Shown: positions 42,301 through 51,220, counted from the stretch's first letter. The stretch: DNA of 64,000 nt from Pseudomonas fluorescens (GCF_000967965.1 NZ_LACC01000025.1:165792-229791); one strand, 5' to 3'. Notes: generated by a model from the letters alone, not told the origin. A program made the numbers and translations.

Positions 42301-44387
42301 TCGATAAAGGCTTGTATGTCCTGATCGATCCCGAAGCGTTTGAGTGTGTCGGCCAATAGCGGCGGCACCTGTCCGGCATTTACATGCATCTTGCGCAGGA
42401 CATCTTCGTGGCTGCCGCTGATGCTGAGGATGCGCCCGCGGGTGCTGGCCGAAAAACGCTGCATGTCCGGGCCGACACGGTGCAATACGGCGGCCTGGTC
42501 CCAACTCAACGGCTGGTCGAGTTCGGTTTGCCAGGCACCGCTGCCGTTGTGTCGCAGTTGTGGTTTGTAGGCGTCAGGGCGGGTGGGGTGGTTGATGCGG
42601 TACTGGCCGGTTAGCGGATCCTTGCTCACGGCGTAGTGCTTGTTTTCCAGGGACAGCAGGCTTTTGCCCTGATGTGGGTGCAGCCCCAGCTCATCCGGTT
42701 TTGCATCCTTGGGTAAAACACCAGGGTGTTCATAGCCGATCAGGTTCGGCTGCCAGTAGCGGGTATCGCCGTTCGGCCGCTTTATCGTATTGAAACGGTC
42801 GATGAATTCAACGATCTCCCGGGGCAATACCGAGCGAAATTCGCCGGCGGCGATCGCACCCCCTGCGGCAAAGGTCCCTAGTTGCACCGCGGACTCCACC
42901 ACGCCCATCAAGTGCCCGAAGGCTTCGCGACTCTGCCCCTCGGCCCAGTCGACCACGCTTTCGAAGGTTTCGTCGAGCAACTGGTAGGCCATGTAGCCCA
43001 GCATCAGTTCACCGAGAAACGGCACGAATGGCAGTGCCACGAACGCGGCGATGTTCAGCAGTGCCGAGGCAATTTCCGTGAAGGAATCCCACAGCGCCCA
43101 ACGGGCTTTCTGGTCGACCGTTGCAGTGGACACCGCGATCACTCGCGCATCGTTGAGGATCTTGTTGAGCTTGCTCTGGTAGAGGTGAGCCCACAGTTCT
43201 CCTGTGACAGGCGTTGCCACGATCTGCAGATTCGCACGGGGGTTGGGTAGTTCCCGCCAGGTCGGACGAGAATCGCCTGGCTGGACCGGTTGCCAGGTGA
43301 TCGGGGCAAGCAGGTGGTTCAACTGTGCGAAAAAGTAACCGCGATCCTCATGGTTAATGAAGCGGCTGAAAAACTGTTGATAGGCGGGGTCGCATAGGCG
43401 CCGGCCCAGTTCCTCGGCGAAGGCCGCAGACGAGGGGTATTCCTTGATCGGCTGTTCGGGGTCGCCCGGTATATAAGCCACCACGCGAACCACTTCCCGG
43501 GCGCGCTCCAGGTCCGGGGCAAACAGCAGGATGCCGGTCAGGCACGCGTTGAGGATCGTCAGGTCATGACAGCGCCATGGCTGCTTGTGCAGGCGCAGAT
43601 GTGGCAGGTTGTCGAGCAGGCCGAGAATCAGGCTGTGAGTGCCGCTGCCCAGGAGGTTTTGCATCTGCGCCAGGTGTAATGCAGCGGTGATTGCGGATTT
43701 CTGGCTGTCGCGGATTTTCCCTTGCAGCAGCGCCGAGTCCACCGGGTTGCCGATACTCAGATTGTCTTCCAGATAGGTTTTATAGCGCTGGCCAATGTCC
43801 AGCTCCCGGCACATGCCGGTAAATACCGTGACAGGCATTTCTTCCAGGATCTGCGGCAAGGTCAGGAATTGCCCGTTGGAAGACGGCGCGGTGATGTACG
43901 TCGAGGCAGGCTCGAACGCATCTGCAAGGGTCTCGGCACTTTCGAAGTTGTGCAGTGCGGCGTCCAGCAGCGATACCGTCCAGGTGCGCGCAGCGCCGGA
44001 CTTCAGCCGTAACCACGGCAGGTGATCAGGTAGGTAGAGGCGCAAAAACGTTTCGCGCACATTCAGATCCAGGCCAAAGCGGCGCTTGAGTTCGGCCTTG
44101 AGCAGCGGTTCGGCGAAATCCGCGGGGTTCTGCAGGTTGGCCAGCGCCTTGTCGACCTGGTTCTGGCTGGCGACCTGGCGGGCGATCAATCGGGCGAGTT
44201 CCGTGTGCTGAGGTTTCGACGCCGCCCGTAGTCCGGCGGGCAGGGCGGGGGTGATGTTGCGTAGCGCCTCGCGTCTGTGGGGCGCCGTCTGACGGAGCCA
44301 AGAGGGGATGACATTCTGCAGATGTTGGAAATGAGCGTCCGGCCTGAAAGCGTCGGAAGCAACAGTGGCAGTAGATTCGGTAATCAT
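39357..44387 (-). CDS. giant DUF6543 / leucine-rich-repeat toxin-like protein
   Basis: 1676 residues. N-terminal ~600 residues show the DUF6543 (dermonecrotic/LRR effector N-terminal) pattern, including FLRLYLPDHLPWLRL, RDLTILNACLTGILLF-like CHDLTILNACLTGILLFAPDL and a hydrophobic segment at about 436-470 (LLNIAAFVALPFVPFLGELMLGY). The C-terminal part holds two LRR blocks, about 1161-1305 and 1466-1645, each preceded by a similar helical module (FPHLSAEELDAFVERLQQHPSG... and YPMLDQEDASKFVFLLPGTLDEG...). Related Pseudomonas proteins often end in an NEL ubiquitin-ligase domain; this one stops after the second LRR block. No signal peptide. Start ATG at 44387; the frame stays open further but into the aruC promoter and gene. 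Role as an effector or toxin is inferred. Confidence 0.82.
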   Translation of the reverse strand: MITESTATVASDAFRPDAHFQHLQNVIPSWLRQTAPHRREALRNITPALPAGLRAASKPQHTELARLIARQVASQNQVDKALANLQNPADFAEPLLKAELKRRFGLDLNVRETFLRLYLPDHLPWLRLKSGAARTWTVSLLDAALHNFESAETLADAFEPASTYITAPSSNGQFLTLPQILEEMPVTVFTGMCRELDIGQRYKTYLEDNLSIGNPVDSALLQGKIRDSQKSAITAALHLAQMQNLLGSGTHSLILGLLDNLPHLRLHKQPWRCHDLTILNACLTGILLFAPDLERAREVVRVVAYIPGDPEQPIKEYPSSAAFAEELGRRLCDPAYQQFFSRFINHEDRGYFFAQLNHLLAPITWQPVQPGDSRPTWRELPNPRANLQIVATPVTGELWAHLYQSKLNKILNDARVIAVSTATVDQKARWALWDSFTEIASALLNIAAFVALPFVPFLGELMLGYMAYQLLDETFESVVDWAEGQSREAFGHLMGVVESAVQLGTFAAGGAIAAGEFRSVLPREIVEFIDRFNTIKRPNGDTRYWQPNLIGYEHPGVLPKDAKPDELGLHPHQGKSLLSLENKHYAVSKDPLTGQYRINHPTRPDAYKPQLRHNGSGAWQTELDQPLSWDQAAVLHRVGPDMQRFSASTRGRILSISGSHEDVLRKMHVNAGQVPPLLADTLKRFGIDQDIQAFIDQIGSDQSEHLLKADPVTQLELLNENGYWPANKGLRLIDENAQTLWQSPAPDVPVVQIDTARLTDGDLLKTFLLTLSDSEARTLMGEEFGHPSSTPENRAQRLRQILARLAEQKRQTLFDQRYRRLERGARAAVQVVMDAEPGLPRSVAQAIVDTVSDLEMQQLKSSTLAPRLAELSREARLQVRMTRAYEGLELPSTENNLDTDRLALHTLEKLPGWTTELRLEIRQYAHEGALIDNLGRIDAPLRKVLVLREEGSYQAFDHDGEELSGMGSLYTCLLQAMPDSERTALNLNIGEGERLKQLIRQHALSRDALRALLAQHPDLKPTYDPKVMRLLGGGDGYRQMPRNTPTLQSRAQTLFPHLSAEELDAFVERLQQHPSGPRAELSRLLTQHAQLLETLSSWRDEIPLFIPDSQIRITPEQFAAQQQVRRQFAIDLAHCWRQQWTLPETVLETADFNFFQPIIGQLPTLSSDFSRITMLRMDGGSATRGMHEFLRSFTGLRSLKLRDFNLGRLPDTLPSLQLEELILSNCAITLSPESQVGFAGLHRLTTMDLYKNPLGLTPDVGSMPDLNYIDLSQTGISDLPSDLLTRPRLRTALFNDNQIKELPSALFTLQQRTQEGIDLGNNPFSSATRERLKQHFQQTRQDFGIFAEEADIHRVQTLYPMLDQEDASKFVFLLPGTLDEGRIALTRLEAELTTLENDLSAWTGNIPAVHPHSNQPFTAQQLLIEHSTRDAFRESVLRCWRRETDLDDFNESLQATTYDLSLETRITGNLPTLSADFSHVSLVYLSSESGLTTGVTGFLERFPKLKTLVINDFRLGDIPEAIFRMSDLKSLNLLDCNITLTPQSVLNLAEMARLEFIDLRNNPLGLAPDISQMTDLATLQLDNCGLSELPAGLMQLKSLETVDLSGNAISQIPADLLELPLEVAESISLRGNPFSEESLQILLEYFRLTSVDFGVQEVIERAELEVSTSEASEPED

Positions 44388-44550
44388 GGGGTCAGTGGCC
44401 GTTGGATTTGAAAGGCCACTAGGAAAACCCGCGAAGCTGGACGCTGTGCGGTACATATTTACCGCACTCGGACCATTGGCAAGAGTTACAACGCAGCAAG
44501 CCTGCCGCAAACGCCCGCCGCCAGTTAAACTGCGCCTTTGCGACCCTATA

Positions 44551-44566
44551 TGTCGCATTGCCGTAA
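44551..44566 (+). promoter_or_regulatory. ArgR half-site candidate upstream of aruC (distal)
   Basis: TGTCGC-ATTGCCGT-AA, exact match to TGTCGC-N8-AA, about 146 bases before the aruC start. Confidence 0.62.
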
Positions 44567-44601
44567 ACCCGGGAAAATCCGGGGTTTGCGCTATAAGAAG
44601 T

Positions 44602-44617
44602 TGTCGCTTGGCGGCAA
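44602..44617 (+). promoter_or_regulatory. ArgR half-site candidate upstream of aruC (proximal)
   Basis: TGTCGC-TTGGCGGC-AA, second exact match, 51 bases after the first. Two in-line half-sites before aruC fit activation of the aru operon by arginine-bound ArgR. Confidence 0.62.
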
Positions 44618-44696
44618 GGCCGGGCTGAAAACTGTCCTTACAATCCTCACCAAGCTCGCCAGTTTCAGGCGAGTGTTTTCTCTTCAGGAGACTCCG

Positions 44697-45917
44697 ATGT
44701 CCGTTGAGCACGCTGCGGTACAACGCGCCGATTTCGATCAGGTAATGGTTCCCAACTATGCGCCTGCCGCATTCATTCCTGTGCGTGGCGCCGGTTCCCG
44801 CGTTTGGGACCAGTCCGGCCGCGAGCTGATCGACTTCGCGGGCGGGATTGCCGTCAACGTCTTGGGTCACGCACATCCGGCGCTGGTCGGTGCCTTGACC
44901 GAGCAGGCGAACAAGCTGTGGCACGTGTCCAACGTGTTCACCAATGAGCCGGCCCTGCGCCTGGCCCACAAGTTGGTCGACGCCACCTTTGCCGACCGCG
45001 CCTTCTTCTGCAACTCCGGCGCCGAAGCCAACGAGGCCGCCTTCAAGCTGGCCCGTCGTGTCGGTTTCGACCGTTTCGGCAGCGAGAAGTACGAGATCAT
45101 CGCCGCGCTCAACAGCTTCCACGGCCGTACCCTGTTCACCGTGAACGTCGGTGGCCAGTCGAAGTACTCCGACGGTTTCGGCCCGAAAATCACCGGCATC
45201 ACCCACGTGCCGTACAACGATCTGGCTGCGCTGAAAGCCGCCATTTCCGACAAGACTTGCGCCGTGGTACTGGAACCGATCCAGGGCGAAAGCGGTGTGA
45301 TCCCGGCTGAACTGGAATACCTGCAAGGTGCCCGCGAGCTCTGCACCGCGCACAACGCGCTGCTGATCTTCGACGAAGTGCAGACCGGCATGGGCCGTAC
45401 CGGCCATCTGTTCGCCTACCAGCATTACGGCGTGACCCCGGACATCCTGACCAGCGCCAAGAGCCTGGGCGGTGGTTTCCCGATCGCGGCGATGCTGACC
45501 ACCGAAGACCTGGCCAAGCACCTGGTCGTCGGCACCCACGGCACCACTTACGGCGGCAACCCGCTGGCGTGCGCTGTCGCGGAAGCCGTGATCGACGTGG
45601 TCAACACCCCTGAGGTGCTGGCCGGTGTCAACGCCAAGCACGACAAGTTCAAGGCCCGCCTTGAGCAGATCGGCGAGAAGTACGGCCTGTTCACCAAGGT
45701 TCGTGGCATGGGCCTGTTGATCGGTTGCGTCTTGAGCGATGCCTGGAAAGGCAAGGCCAAGGACATCTTCAACGCCGCTGAGCAAGAAGGCCTGATGGTC
45801 CTGCAAGCCGGCCCGGACGTGGTGCGTTTCGCCCCGAGCCTGGTGGTGGAAGACGCCGATATCGATGCCGGTCTCGACCGCTTCGAACGTGCCGCAGCAA
45901 AACTGACGCAAGCCTGA
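44697..45917 (+). CDS. aruC: succinylornithine/acetylornithine aminotransferase AruC
   Basis: 406 residues. Class III aminotransferase, third step of the AST pathway: N2-succinylornithine to N2-succinylglutamate semialdehyde. PLP lysine in TSAKSLGGGFPIAAM; IFDEVQTGMGRTG carries the aspartate that binds the pyridine nitrogen. In Pseudomonas AruC also serves arginine biosynthesis (ArgD role). AGGAG precedes the ATG at 44697. First gene of aruCFGDB-astE; a REP doublet separates it from aruF. Confidence 0.95.
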   Translation: MSVEHAAVQRADFDQVMVPNYAPAAFIPVRGAGSRVWDQSGRELIDFAGGIAVNVLGHAHPALVGALTEQANKLWHVSNVFTNEPALRLAHKLVDATFADRAFFCNSGAEANEAAFKLARRVGFDRFGSEKYEIIAALNSFHGRTLFTVNVGGQSKYSDGFGPKITGITHVPYNDLAALKAAISDKTCAVVLEPIQGESGVIPAELEYLQGARELCTAHNALLIFDEVQTGMGRTGHLFAYQHYGVTPDILTSAKSLGGGFPIAAMLTTEDLAKHLVVGTHGTTYGGNPLACAVAEAVIDVVNTPEVLAGVNAKHDKFKARLEQIGEKYGLFTKVRGMGLLIGCVLSDAWKGKAKDIFNAAEQEGLMVLQAGPDVVRFAPSLVVEDADIDAGLDRFERAAAKLTQA

Positions 45918-45980
45918 TAGATCCTTCGATGCCTGACCTTTCAGGCGTCGAACCCAATTTTGATGCCGGTCCCGCTTTTC

Positions 45981-46062
45981 TGTAGGAGCGAGCCTGCTCG
46001 CGATGGTGTGTCAGTCGACATCTTTGTTGCTGACCCACCATCGCGAGCAGGCTCGCTCCTAC
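45981..46062. repeat. REP doublet inside the aru operon
   Basis: TGTAGGAGCGAGCCTGCTCG and inverted CGAGCAGGCTCGCTCCTACC, 35 bases apart with a GTGTCAG/CTGAC pair between. Between aruC and aruF. Confidence 0.87.
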
Positions 46063-46128
46063 CAAGGTCTTCAAAAGGCAGGGCTGGCTTATTTTCCTCA
46101 AAGAGTTTTTCGAAAAAGGAGTGACACC

Positions 46129-47148
46129 ATGCTGGTGATGCGCCCTGCGCAAATGGCTGATCTGGGCGAGGTACAGCGTCTGGCTGCGGACAGTCCGATT
46201 GGTGTCACTTCCTTGCCGGATGACGTTGAACGCCTGAGCGACAAGATCGCCGCAAGCGAAGCCTCGTTCGCCGCCGAAGTGAGTTTCAACGGTGAGGAAA
46301 GCTATTTCTTCGTCCTCGAAGACTCTGCCACCGGCAAGCTGGTCGGTTGCTCGGCCATCGTGGCGTCGGCCGGTTACTCCGAGCCGTTCTACAGCTTCCG
46401 CAACGAAACCTTCGTGCACGCTTCCCGCGAGCTGAAGATTCACAACAAGATCCACGTGCTCTCGCAGTGCCATGACCTGACTGGCAACAGCTTGCTGACC
46501 AGCTTCTATGTGCAGCGCGAGCTGGTGGGTTCGCCGTGGTCGGAGCTCAACTCCCGTGGCCGTTTGCTGTTCGTGGCCAGCCATCCGGAGCGTTTTGCCG
46601 ATTCCGTGGTGACCGAGATCGTCGGTTACAGCGATGAAAACGGCGACTCGCCATTCTGGGATGCCATCGGTCGCAACTTCTTCGACCTCAACTACGCCGA
46701 GGCCGAGCGTCTGTGCGGGCTGAAAAGCCGTACGTTCCTCGCCGAACTGATGCCGCATTACCCGATCTACGTGCCATTGCTGCCGGACTCCGCTCAAGAA
46801 GCCATGGGCCAGGTGCATCCACGGGCGCAGATCACCTTCGACATCCTGATGCGCGAAGGTTTCGAGACCGATCACTACATCGACATCTTCGACGGCGGCC
46901 CGACCTTGCACGCCCGTGTCTCGGGGATCCGTTCGATCGCCCAGAGCCGTGTGGTGCCGGTGAAGATCGGCGAACCGGTCAAGGGTGTCGGTCGCCAGTA
47001 TCTGGTGGCCAATGCCCAGTTGCAGGACTACCGCGCTGTGATGCTCGAGCTCGATTACGCGCCAGGCAAACCGGTAACCCTGGACCTGGAAGCGGCCGAA
47101 GCCCTGGGCGTCGGCGAGGGTGCCAGCGTGCGCCTGGTCGCGGTTTAA
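46129..47148 (+). CDS. aruF: arginine N-succinyltransferase, alpha subunit AruF
   Basis: 339 residues. AstA family: MLVMRPAQMADLGEVQRLAADSPIGVTSLP, LTSFYVQRELVGSPW, FAELMPHYPIYVPLL-type LAELMPHYPIYVPLLPDSAQEAMG. With AruG it succinylates the alpha-amino group of arginine (or ornithine). AAAGGAG lies eight bases before the ATG. Paralogous to AruG immediately downstream. Confidence 0.94.
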   Translation: MLVMRPAQMADLGEVQRLAADSPIGVTSLPDDVERLSDKIAASEASFAAEVSFNGEESYFFVLEDSATGKLVGCSAIVASAGYSEPFYSFRNETFVHASRELKIHNKIHVLSQCHDLTGNSLLTSFYVQRELVGSPWSELNSRGRLLFVASHPERFADSVVTEIVGYSDENGDSPFWDAIGRNFFDLNYAEAERLCGLKSRTFLAELMPHYPIYVPLLPDSAQEAMGQVHPRAQITFDILMREGFETDHYIDIFDGGPTLHARVSGIRSIAQSRVVPVKIGEPVKGVGRQYLVANAQLQDYRAVMLELDYAPGKPVTLDLEAAEALGVGEGASVRLVAV

Positions 47149-47218
47149 CGTCGCAATTGATGCCTAGAAAGCAGCGAAGTTTCACGGGTGGCGCAGGCGG
47201 CCCGTTTGAGGAGATAGC

Positions 47219-48244
47219 ATGATCGTTCGTCCCGTACGCAGCAGCGATTTACCCGCTCTGATCGACCTGGCCCGCAGCACCGGCACTGGCCTGACCACCT
47301 TGCCGGCCAACGAAGAGCGGCTGGCCCATCGGGTCGGCTGGGCCGAGAAGACCTTTCGCGGCGAAGCCGGGCGGGGCGACGCGGACTACCTGTTCGTGCT
47401 CGAAGATGACGACGGTCGCGTGGTGGGTATTTCCGCCATTGCCGGCGCCGTCGGTCTGCGTGAGCCCTGGTACAACTTCCGGGTCGGTCTGACGGTCAGC
47501 GCTTCACAAGAGCTGAACATCTATCGCGAAATCCCGACGCTGTTCCTGGCCAACGACCTGACCGGCAACTCCGAGCTGTGCTCGCTGTTCCTGCACGCCG
47601 ATTACCGTACTGGCCTCAACGGCCGCATGCTGTCCAAGGCGCGGATGCTGTTCATCGCCGAGTTCCCGCAAATGTTCGGCAACAAGATCATTGCCGAAAT
47701 GCGCGGTGTGTCCGACGAAGCCGGGCGTTCGCCGTTCTGGGAAAGCCTGGGTCGGCACTTCTTCAAGATGGAATTCAGCCAGGCGGACTACCTGACCGGC
47801 GTTGGCAACAAGGCGTTCATCGCCGAACTGATGCCGAAATTCCCGCTGTACACCTGCTTCCTGTCGCCGGATGCGCGCAACGTGATCGGTCATGTTCACC
47901 CGGACACCGAGCCAGCGTTGGCCATGCTCAAGAGCGAAGGTTTCAGCTACCAGGGCTACGTCGACATTTTCGACGCCGGCCCGGCCATCGAATGCGAAAC
48001 CGGCAAGATCCGCGCCGTGCGCGACAGCCAGGCGCTGGTGCTGGCCGTCGGCACACCGGGTGACGACGCCACGCCATTCATCATTCACAACCGCAAGCGC
48101 GAGGACTGCCGCATCACTGCTGCACCGGCACGTCTGGCCGCCGGCACCCTGGTGGTCGATCCGCAGACCGCCAAACGTCTTCAACTCAACGCTGGCGATC
48201 AAGTGCGCGCCGTGGCGTTGTCCGCAGCTCGGGAGTCGAAATAA
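47219..48244 (+). CDS. aruG: arginine N-succinyltransferase, beta subunit AruG
   Basis: 341 residues, paralogue of AruF: MIVRPVRSSDLPALIDLARSTGTGLTTLP, LCSLFLHADYRTGLNGRMLSKARMLFI, IAELMPKFPLYTCFLSPDARNVIGHVHPDTEPALAML. GAGGAG six bases upstream. The last base of its stop TAA is the first base of the aruD ATG, so the two are tightly coupled. Confidence 0.94.
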   Translation: MIVRPVRSSDLPALIDLARSTGTGLTTLPANEERLAHRVGWAEKTFRGEAGRGDADYLFVLEDDDGRVVGISAIAGAVGLREPWYNFRVGLTVSASQELNIYREIPTLFLANDLTGNSELCSLFLHADYRTGLNGRMLSKARMLFIAEFPQMFGNKIIAEMRGVSDEAGRSPFWESLGRHFFKMEFSQADYLTGVGNKAFIAELMPKFPLYTCFLSPDARNVIGHVHPDTEPALAMLKSEGFSYQGYVDIFDAGPAIECETGKIRAVRDSQALVLAVGTPGDDATPFIIHNRKREDCRITAAPARLAAGTLVVDPQTAKRLQLNAGDQVRAVALSAARESK

Positions 48245-49710
48245 TGAAGTCGCTTTACATCGCAGGTGAATGGCTGGCAGGTGGGGGCGAAACCTTCGAG
48301 TCGCTGAACCCGGTGACCCAGCAGGTGCTGTGGTCCGGTGCCGGTGCCACCGCCGCTCAGGTCGAGTCGGCTGTGCAAGCTGCGCGTCAGGCGTTCCCGG
48401 GCTGGGCGCGGCGTACCCTGGAAGAGCGTATTTCGGTTCTGGAAGCCTTTGCCGCCGCGCTGAAGAATCACGCTGACGAACTGGCCCGCACCATCGGTGA
48501 AGAGACCGGTAAACCCCTGTGGGAAGCGGCGACCGAAGTCACCAGCATGGTCAACAAGATCGCGATCTCGGTGCAAAGCTACCGCGAGCGTACCGGCGAG
48601 AAGAGCGGCCCCCTGGGCGACGCCACCGCTGTGCTGCGCCACAAGCCTCACGGTGTGGTGGCGGTATTTGGTCCTTACAACTTCCCGGGTCACCTACCGA
48701 ACGGACACATCGTGCCGGCACTGTTGGCCGGTAACAGCGTGCTGTTCAAGCCAAGCGAACTGACACCGAAAGTCGCCGAGCTGACGGTCAAGTGCTGGAT
48801 CGAAGCTGGCCTGCCGGCCGGCGTATTGAACCTGCTGCAAGGCGCTCGCGAAACCGGTATCGCCCTGGCGGCGAACCCGGGCATCGACGGGCTGTTCTTC
48901 ACCGGTTCCAGCCGCACCGGTAATCACCTGCACCAGCAATTCGCCGGTCGTCCGGACAAGATTCTGGCGCTGGAAATGGGCGGTAATAACCCGCTGGTGG
49001 TCGATCAGGTCGCTGACCTCGATGCCGCGGTGTACACCATCATTCAGTCGGCGTTCATTTCTGCCGGCCAGCGTTGCACCTGTGCCCGTCGCTTGCTGGT
49101 GCCGCAAGGTGCTTGGGGCGACACGTTGTTGGCGCGCCTGGTGGCGGTCAGCGCGACTATCGAAGTCGGTGCCTTCGATCAGCAACCGGCGCCGTTCATG
49201 GGGTCGGTGGTTTCCCTTGGCGCTGCGAAAGCGTTGATGGATGCGCAAGAACATCTGCTGGCCAATGGCGCCGTGGCGCTGCTGGAAATGACTCAGCCTC
49301 AGGCTCAATCGGCCTTGCTGACCCCGGGCATCCTGGACGTGAGCGCCGTTGCCGATCGTCCTGACGAAGAGCTGTTCGGCCCGTTGCTGCAGGTGATCCG
49401 CTACGCTGATTTTGAAGCGGCGATCGCTGAAGCCAACGACACCGCCTACGGTCTGGCCGCCGGTCTGCTGTCCGACTCCGAAGCGCGCTACCAGCAGTTC
49501 TGGCTGGAAAGCCGTGCCGGTATCGTCAACTGGAACAAGCAGCTGACCGGTGCCGCGAGCAGCGCGCCATTCGGCGGCGTCGGCGCCTCGGGCAACCACC
49601 GCGCCAGCGCCTACTACGCGGCGGATTACTGCGCGTACCCGGTGGCCTCGCTGGAAACGCCGAGCCTGGTGATGCCTGCCGCCCTGACGCCTGGCGTGAA
49701 GATGGCGTGA
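48244..49710 (+). CDS. aruD: succinylglutamate semialdehyde dehydrogenase AruD
   Basis: 488 residues, NAD-dependent aldehyde dehydrogenase. Catalytic glutamate and nucleophile region: ALEMGGNNPLVVDQV (E) and SAGQRCTCARRLLVP (C). NAD-binding GPYNFPGHLPNGHIVPALLAGNSV and FTGSSRTGNHLHQQF. Fourth AST step, giving N2-succinylglutamate. Overlaps aruG by one base; a REP doublet follows before aruB. Confidence 0.95.
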   Translation: MKSLYIAGEWLAGGGETFESLNPVTQQVLWSGAGATAAQVESAVQAARQAFPGWARRTLEERISVLEAFAAALKNHADELARTIGEETGKPLWEAATEVTSMVNKIAISVQSYRERTGEKSGPLGDATAVLRHKPHGVVAVFGPYNFPGHLPNGHIVPALLAGNSVLFKPSELTPKVAELTVKCWIEAGLPAGVLNLLQGARETGIALAANPGIDGLFFTGSSRTGNHLHQQFAGRPDKILALEMGGNNPLVVDQVADLDAAVYTIIQSAFISAGQRCTCARRLLVPQGAWGDTLLARLVAVSATIEVGAFDQQPAPFMGSVVSLGAAKALMDAQEHLLANGAVALLEMTQPQAQSALLTPGILDVSAVADRPDEELFGPLLQVIRYADFEAAIAEANDTAYGLAAGLLSDSEARYQQFWLESRAGIVNWNKQLTGAASSAPFGGVGASGNHRASAYYAADYCAYPVASLETPSLVMPAALTPGVKMA

Positions 49711-49716
49711 TGCCCA

Positions 49717-49805
49717 ATCGCGAGCAGGCTCGCTCCTACAGGTTCGATGGTGGACACACATTTTGTGTGCGACACAAATCCTGTAGGAGTGAGCCTGCTC
49801 GCGAT
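49717..49805. repeat. REP doublet between aruD and aruB
   Basis: AATCGCGAGCAGGCTCGCTC then CTACAGG, against CTGTAGGAGTGAGCCTGCTC then GCGA; between them ACACACATTTTGTGTGCGACACA, a small inverted pair. Confidence 0.85.
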
Positions 49806-49873
49806 GGCCGCTACGCGGTCTCAAAGAACAGTTACTGAAGCCTATAACAACAGATTCTCGTGGAGCCTCGCTG

Positions 49874-51220
49874 ATGAAATCCTATGAAGTCAATTTTGAC
49901 GGTCTAGTGGGGCCGACCCATAACTACGGCGGCCTGTCCTACGGCAACGTCGCGTCCCAGAGCAACAGCCAGCAGTCTTCCAACCCCAAGGAAGCGGCGC
50001 TGCAAGGCCTGGCAAAGATGAAAGCGCTGATGGAAATGGGTTTCCAGCAAGGCGTACTGGCACCGCAAGAGCGCCCGGATGTGGCCGCACTGCGTCGCCT
50101 GGGCTTTGGCGGCACCGACGCTCAAGTGATCGAGCGCGCTGCCAAAGACGCGATGCCGCTGCTGGTGGCCAGTTGCTCGGCCTCAAGCATGTGGGTGGCC
50201 AACGCCGCCACCGTCAGCCCGAGCGCCGACACCGCTGATGGCCGCGTGCATTTCACCGCCGCCAACCTCAACTGCAAATATCACCGCAGCATCGAGCACC
50301 CGACCACCAGCCGCGTGCTGGGGGCGATGTTCGCTGACCAGCAACACTTCGCCCACCACGCCGCCTTGCCGGCCGTGGCGCAGTTCGGTGACGAAGGCGC
50401 TGCCAACCACACGCGTTTCTGCCGTGAATACGGCGAAGCCGGTGTCGAGTTCTTCGTGTTCGGCCGCAGCGCGTTCGACACCCGTTTCCCAGCACCGCAG
50501 AAGTACCCGGCGCGCCAGACCCTCGAAGCGTCCCAGGCCGTTGCCCGTTTGCACGGCTTGAGCGATGACGGCGTGGTCTACGCGCAGCAGAACCCGTCGG
50601 TGATCGACCAGGGCGTGTTCCACAACGACGTGATCGCCGTCGGTAATGGCGAAGTGCTGTTCTATCACGAGGACGCGTTCCTCGACACCGAACAGATGCT
50701 CGCTGAACTGCAGAGCAAACTCGCCAAAGTCGGTGGGAAATTTCAGTCAGTCTGCGTACCGCGTTCCGCAGTAAGCGTGGAAGATGCCGTTCGTTCCTAC
50801 CTGTTCAATAGCCAACTGCTGTCGCGTCCTGACGGCTCCATGCTGTTGATCGTGCCGGAAGAATGCCGTGGCAACGAGCGTGTCTGGCAATACTTGCAGG
50901 GTTTGACCAGCTCCGGCGGCCTGATCCGCGAAGTGAAAGTCTTCGATCTCAAGCAGAGCATGCAGAACGGCGGTGGCCCGGCTTGCCTGCGGTTGCGCGT
51001 CGCACTCAACGAAACCGAACTGGCGGCCGTCAACCCAGGGGTTATCATGACGGCACCGTTGTACGGCACACTGACCGAATGGGTCGAGAAGCACTACCGC
51101 GACCGCATGACCGAAAACGATCTGGCGGACCCGCAATTGCTGCTTGAGTGCCGGACGGCACTGGATGAACTGACGCAAATCCTTAAACTGGGCGCGGTTT
51201 ATCCATTCCAGATCAATTGA
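49874..51220 (+). CDS. aruB: N-succinylarginine dihydrolase AruB
   Basis: 448 residues, AstB/amidinotransferase-fold enzyme: YEVNFDGLVGPTHNYGGLSYGN, HNDVIAVGNGEVLFYHEDAF (His), and the C-terminal GGGPACLRLRVALNETELAAVNPGV containing the catalytic cysteine (C in GPACLRLR). Second AST step: succinylarginine to succinylornithine, CO2 and ammonia. Ribosome site GTGGAG before the ATG. Confidence 0.95.
   Translation: MKSYEVNFDGLVGPTHNYGGLSYGNVASQSNSQQSSNPKEAALQGLAKMKALMEMGFQQGVLAPQERPDVAALRRLGFGGTDAQVIERAAKDAMPLLVASCSASSMWVANAATVSPSADTADGRVHFTAANLNCKYHRSIEHPTTSRVLGAMFADQQHFAHHAALPAVAQFGDEGAANHTRFCREYGEAGVEFFVFGRSAFDTRFPAPQKYPARQTLEASQAVARLHGLSDDGVVYAQQNPSVIDQGVFHNDVIAVGNGEVLFYHEDAFLDTEQMLAELQSKLAKVGGKFQSVCVPRSAVSVEDAVRSYLFNSQLLSRPDGSMLLIVPEECRGNERVWQYLQGLTSSGGLIREVKVFDLKQSMQNGGGPACLRLRVALNETELAAVNPGVIMTAPLYGTLTEWVEKHYRDRMTENDLADPQLLLECRTALDELTQILKLGAVYPFQIN

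Noticed and set aside
44388..45911. N-terminal extension of the LRR protein across the aruC gene
   Set aside because: Antisense to aruC and over its promoter; the DUF6543-like sequence starts after MITESTATV at 44387.
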